Of a DNA stretch of 64,000 bases, positions 60,899 to 64,000 are shown in pieces (position 1 is the stretch's first letter; each line of letters opens with the position of its first letter). The stretch lies in NCBI GenBank assembly GCA_903895695.1, contig CAITUY010000076.1, positions 1 to 64,000 of the forward strand. Direction: 5' to 3'. Source of the stretch: an uncultured bacterium. Lineage in GTDB: Bacteria > Verrucomicrobiota > Kiritimatiellia > CAIKKV01 > CAITUY01. Under the pieces are notes generated by a model, which ran no database searches, was not told the DNA's origin, and saw nothing but the letters and a program-made list of their open reading frames with translations. Made by a program: the position numbers and the translations under genes.

Positions 60899-61125
60899 CG
60901 GTCTTTGCTCTTCTCCGGAGCCCGCCCCCACTTGACGGTTCCCTCCATGACCTTGGCCTGACTGGGATTCAACGGTTTCATCCGCCCCAGATCCTCAACC
61001 ATCTGCCCGAGCGTGCCTTTCTCCGGCACAACCTTGAGCACCACGGCGGAGAACGACTCCCCCTCCGCCCCCTTCCAATCCTTGAGTCGTTTGTAAGCTT
61101 GATCCGTCAGCGTAATCGTCTTCAT
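60886..61125 (-). CDS. vapB: VapB-type antitoxin (DUF217 family)
   Basis: A 79-residue protein. The N-terminal MKTITLTDQAYKRLKDWKG stretch, followed by ESFSAVV, is the pattern of the VapB/DUF217 antitoxin family, a ribbon-helix-helix-like DNA-binding domain. The C-terminal tail would wrap the toxin. It overlaps the toxin gene start by 13 bases. The frame continues upstream to 61317 without a stop, but the ATG at 61125 begins the conserved domain; the upstream part crosses the hairpin region. It should bind its own promoter in the 213-base gap upstream. Confidence 0.85.
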   Translation of the reverse strand: MKTITLTDQAYKRLKDWKGAEGESFSAVVLKVVPEKGTLGQMVEDLGRMKPLNPSQAKVMEGTVKWGRAPEKSKDRWTS

Positions 61126-61229
61126 GCACTCATGCTCACACGAACACACGACAACGTCAACCTCGAACCACGACAACCGGGCGCTAGCAACCCGTCGGAC
61201 TTGCATCTCCGCAGGGGTCCCAACGGCCT

Positions 61230-61300
61230 CTACCGGCGAGGGACCGCCGGCTCCAGATCGTCTTTGGCTCGTTTTGGAGCCGGCCGTCCTCGGCCGGTAG
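61230..61300. repeat. Large imperfect inverted repeat
   Basis: Two arms of 25 bases (61230-61254 and 61276-61300) are near-perfect reverse complements, with one shifted base on each side, around a 21-base loop. The arm cores contain CCGGC and GAGGAC/GTCCTC-type blocks. It lies in the gap between the GH42 gene (which ends into it) and the antitoxin gene (which starts 105 bases away on the same strand). It could be a transcription terminator for GH42 lacking a clear T tract, a MITE or REP-like mobile repeat, or a regulatory hairpin. I did not see a second copy in the window. Confidence 0.7.
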
Positions 61301-61338
61301 TAGTTGTGCGTCCCCATGGAACCTAAGTCCGACGTGCC

Positions 61339-63399
61339 CTACCCCCTGCACGGCCGCTGAACCACGACCACCCCGTAGCCGGACACATCCAGGCGGGGCC
61401 CCACGGCCCGGCCCTCGACGACGTCCTGGCAGCCGGGGCCGATATCCACGACCCGCGCCTGCGAAGAGAAGTTCATCACAAAGACGTAGTCTGTCTTCCC
61501 ATCCGTCCGTACCTGGGCCGTGACGCCGTCCGGGAGTTCGGCCTCAAGCACGCGCCGGATTCCCAACCGGGCGATCTCGGCGCCGTGGAAGTCGTCCAGA
61601 AACTCCTGGTCGGCAAACGCCGCCATGTAGTAGGCCTGCCCTTTTCCAAATGCATTGACCGTCAATGCCGGGCGACCGGCATAGAAGTCGGCCCCGTACG
61701 TGGCCAGCACCCGCGCCCCTTCGGCATGGATCAAATCGCACGCGGCTGACACGCCGTACTCGGCGCCCAATTCGTCAGCGCCCGGCGTCATGACCATGTG
61801 ATTGGTCTCGTCGGCATAGAGATAGTCGATCTCCTCGGCCCACACGCCGAATACCGGCCGCAACGGGCCTGGCCAGCCGCCTTCGAACACGAGGTCGTTC
61901 TCGTCGGCAATCCCGGTCAGGAAACTCCCGACCAACGTGCCCCCGATCCTGACAAAGGCCGTCAGGCGGTCGGCCACTCCCGGTTGCAGCATGTACAGCA
62001 TCGGCGCCACCACGAGCTTATAGCGCGACAAGTCGTCGGTGGACGCCACCACGTCGACCGGCACGCCCTGCTTCCAGAACGCGCGATAGTGCCGCTGTAC
62101 CCAATCCTCATGCAACTGGCAGACCCCGTGCTGCTTGGGCGGCCCTTGTACGGCGTTCAGAAGCCAGCGGTTCTCCCAGTCGTAGATGATGGCGACCTCG
62201 GCAGGCACGGTCGTGCCGACCACGTCGCCGAGTTTCCCCAGACTCCGGCCCACTTCTGCCACGTCCCCGAAAACGCGCGTATGCTCGTGCCCCACGTGGT
62301 CCACGACCGCCCCGTGAAACTTCTCTGTGCTCCCCCGTCCCTTGCGCCATTGGAAATACTGCACGCTGTCCGACCCATGCGCCACGGCCTGCAGCGACTT
62401 GAGCCGGTGGATCCCGGGCCGCAACAGTTTGTTGAGCGGCATCCAGTTCACGGCGGAGGGTGATGATTCCATCATCATGAAGGGCCGCCCGCCCTTCAGG
62501 CCGCGGTTCAGGTCGTGCACGAACGAAATGAATGCGCCGGTGGCGGGCATGTCGGCACGGTCGTGATACGCGGGGTAGTTATCCCAGGACACCACATCGA
62601 GTTCGGCGGCCAGCCGCCGGTAGTCGAGGCCGAGAAACGTGCCCATGAGATTGGTCGTGATCGGCACGTCCGGCGTCAGCCGCCGCAACGGCGCGGATTC
62701 GCATCGGATGAAGTCCACGGTCTGATCCGAGACAAAGCGCTGCCAGTCGAGCACCAGCCCATGCACGCATCCATCGATCCAGTCGACCTGGTCCCAATCC
62801 GTGTACGTGTGCGCCCAGAACGCGGTCCACCAGGACTTGTTAAGGCGATCCAAGGTCCCGTATTTGGCCTTCAACCACGCGCGGAAGGTCCGCTTGCAGA
62901 GATCGCAGTGACAATCGCCGCTATACTCGTTGGACAGATGCCAGACCCCCAGCGCCGCATGCCCGCGATAGCGTTCCGCGAGCCGGGTGTTCATGATCGT
63001 CACCTTCTCACGGTAGACCGGCGACGTGAAACAATGGTTGTGTCGGCCGGCCTGGTGCTCGCGGTTGCCCATGGGCTGCACGCGGCGGATTTCCGGGTAC
63101 TTCGTCGCCATCCAGTTCGGCTTGGCGCCGCTCGGCGTGGCCAGCACGGCCTTCATCCCATCCGCGGCCATCCGGTCCATGATCCGGTCCAGCCAGCCGA
63201 ACTCGAAGCGCCCTTCCTCCGGTTCCAGCGCGGCCCAGGAAAAGATGCCGACCGACCACGTGTTGACGCCGGAAAGCTTTGCCAGGCGGAAGTCCTGGTC
63301 AATCACGTCCAGCCGGTCCAGCCATTGGTCGGGGTTGTAGTCGCCCCCATGCAACATCTGCGGGAATCCCTTGATGATCGGCTCGTAGCGCTGACTCAT
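61339..63399 (-). CDS. GH42 beta-galactosidase
   Basis: A 686-residue cytoplasmic enzyme. The acid/base Glu158 lies in HLSNEYSG and the nucleophile Glu311 in FMMMESSPS. A zinc-type cysteine cluster is at Cys123, Cys163, Cys165 and Cys168 (CHCDLC). The C-terminal GATase-like trimerisation domain and small beta domain complete the family layout, and the length is typical (about 650-700). It hydrolyses beta-D-galactosides such as galactan fragments. The start at 63399 is chosen over a longer frame because AAGGAG lies about six bases upstream. A 200-base gap separates it from the divergent UroD-like gene; the hairpin lies just downstream of its stop. Confidence 0.95.
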   Translation of the reverse strand: MSQRYEPIIKGFPQMLHGGDYNPDQWLDRLDVIDQDFRLAKLSGVNTWSVGIFSWAALEPEEGRFEFGWLDRIMDRMAADGMKAVLATPSGAKPNWMATKYPEIRRVQPMGNREHQAGRHNHCFTSPVYREKVTIMNTRLAERYRGHAALGVWHLSNEYSGDCHCDLCKRTFRAWLKAKYGTLDRLNKSWWTAFWAHTYTDWDQVDWIDGCVHGLVLDWQRFVSDQTVDFIRCESAPLRRLTPDVPITTNLMGTFLGLDYRRLAAELDVVSWDNYPAYHDRADMPATGAFISFVHDLNRGLKGGRPFMMMESSPSAVNWMPLNKLLRPGIHRLKSLQAVAHGSDSVQYFQWRKGRGSTEKFHGAVVDHVGHEHTRVFGDVAEVGRSLGKLGDVVGTTVPAEVAIIYDWENRWLLNAVQGPPKQHGVCQLHEDWVQRHYRAFWKQGVPVDVVASTDDLSRYKLVVAPMLYMLQPGVADRLTAFVRIGGTLVGSFLTGIADENDLVFEGGWPGPLRPVFGVWAEEIDYLYADETNHMVMTPGADELGAEYGVSAACDLIHAEGARVLATYGADFYAGRPALTVNAFGKGQAYYMAAFADQEFLDDFHGAEIARLGIRRVLEAELPDGVTAQVRTDGKTDYVFVMNFSSQARVVDIGPGCQDVVEGRAVGPRLDVSGYGVVVVQRPCRG

Positions 63400-63600
63400 G
63401 ACTGACTCCTTGCTGACCCAAGACTGACCATGAAGCATCCCTTATGGCGCACAAAACCGGCGCGGTCAAGCACAGCACACGAGAGAGCTTCCCCCGCTCG
63501 GGCCATTTGCGGTAATGTGCCCGCCTTCATGAACACAAGGGTGTCCGGCCTCGCCCGGTGCAAGGGGCGCGGCGGCAGTGGACAGGAGACTGAAAACGAT

Positions 63601-64000
63601 ATGGATGCGACACTACCTCAAGCCGATGGTATCCACGCGACAGTTCCACGCGACCGGATGACGCCCGGCGCCCGAAAACTTCGCGACGCCTACGAACGCA
63701 AGCCGGGCGCCCCGCTCTATCGCCGCGAGTTCTACATCTGGGGCGAAGCCATCGAGCGCTGGCGGACGGAAGGCATGCCCGCCGACGTGCCGCAGGAGAC
63801 GTTGTTCGCCTGGGATCCGCCGGGCAATCACGGCCTGGGCCAGCTTGGCTGGTGCGAGGCCCAGTTCAGCCCCTGCTTTGAAACCAAACTGATCGAGGAT
63901 CGCGGAGAAACCGAACTCGTGCAGGACTATGCCGGCCGGCACGTTCTATTCTTCAAGGGTCGGCGCCACGGCTTCATGCCCGAGTACGTCGACCACCCGG
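63601..64000 (+). CDS. UroD-like methyltransferase-family protein, 5' part
   Basis: The frame is open from 63601 to the right edge, so only the first 133 residues are visible. The segments MTPGARKLRDAYERKPGA, REFYIWGEAIERWRTEGM and LIEDRGETELVQDYAGRHV are the pattern of uroporphyrinogen-decarboxylase-like (MtaA/CmuA-type) proteins of PVC and other anaerobes; the RDAYERKPGA-type start is common there. Not a true heme-pathway UroD by its divergent N terminus. It is divergent from the GH42 gene across 201 bases, in which AGGAG lies about 12 bases before the ATG. Function in sugar catabolic loci is unknown. Confidence 0.75.
   Translation, partial: MDATLPQADGIHATVPRDRMTPGARKLRDAYERKPGAPLYRREFYIWGEAIERWRTEGMPADVPQETLFAWDPPGNHGLGQLGWCEAQFSPCFETKLIEDRGETELVQDYAGRHVLFFKGRRHGFMPEYVDHP

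Overview
The window looks like a chromosomal piece from a high-GC, Gram-negative bacterium of the PVC group (Verrucomicrobiota, Lentisphaerota or Kiritimatiellota). The clues are very large secreted parallel-beta-helix proteins with formylglycine-enzyme-like and PD40 domains, DUF6785/OPT-like membrane proteins, a dense glycoside-hydrolase block without SusC/SusD genes, and a UroD-like protein next to GH42. No ribosomal or universal marker gene is present, so the phylum is inference. Coding density is high: no stretch longer than about 250 bases lacks a gene, and I saw no tRNA, rRNA, CRISPR array, transposase or phage gene.

Layout. 0.1-4.2 kb: pilT, a secreted unknown protein and cobQ on the plus strand, then two small paralogous membrane-anchored coiled-coil proteins on minus. 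4.4-13.3 kb: one 2,987-residue secreted mosaic protein on minus. 13.6-22.7 kb: a signalling block with an ankyrin/TPR/beta-barrel protein, a FecR-domain protein, a CHASE2 class III cyclase, a metallo-beta-lactamase-fold hydrolase and a PAS histidine kinase, all on plus, facing a GAF/HD-GYP protein on minus. 22.8-23.6 kb: a NYN-LOTUS protein. 23.7-36.0 kb: a tightly packed six-gene minus-strand unit with two OPT-like membrane proteins, a giant M28-like/FtsX fusion, an FtsX permease and two MacB/LolD-type ATPases.

36.2-39.8 kb: an SDR oxidoreductase, a BspA-type leucine-rich lipoprotein, a nitrilase-family amidase and a UDP-glucuronate decarboxylase. 39.9-46.2 kb: two large secreted repeat proteins in one unit behind a plausible sigma-70 promoter. 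46.3-60.5 kb: an eight-gene minus-strand carbohydrate operon with propeller, GH4, GH42-like, mutarotase-like, GATase-fold, TIM-barrel, melibiase-like and six-hairpin proteins. 60.5-61.1 kb: a VapBC module. Then a GH42 beta-galactosidase, and at the right edge the start of a UroD-like methyltransferase-family gene.

How they may work together (inference): the signalling block probably couples envelope sensing to cyclic-nucleotide and cyclic-di-GMP output. The six-gene unit is the best candidate for an undescribed system: an ATP-driven envelope machine that combines MacB-like ABC parts with OPT-like channels and a permease carrying a degenerate aminopeptidase domain. The carbohydrate operon would trim galactoside-containing glycans, partly outside the cytoplasmic membrane (several signal peptides) and partly inside (GH4, GH36-like and GH42 without signals).
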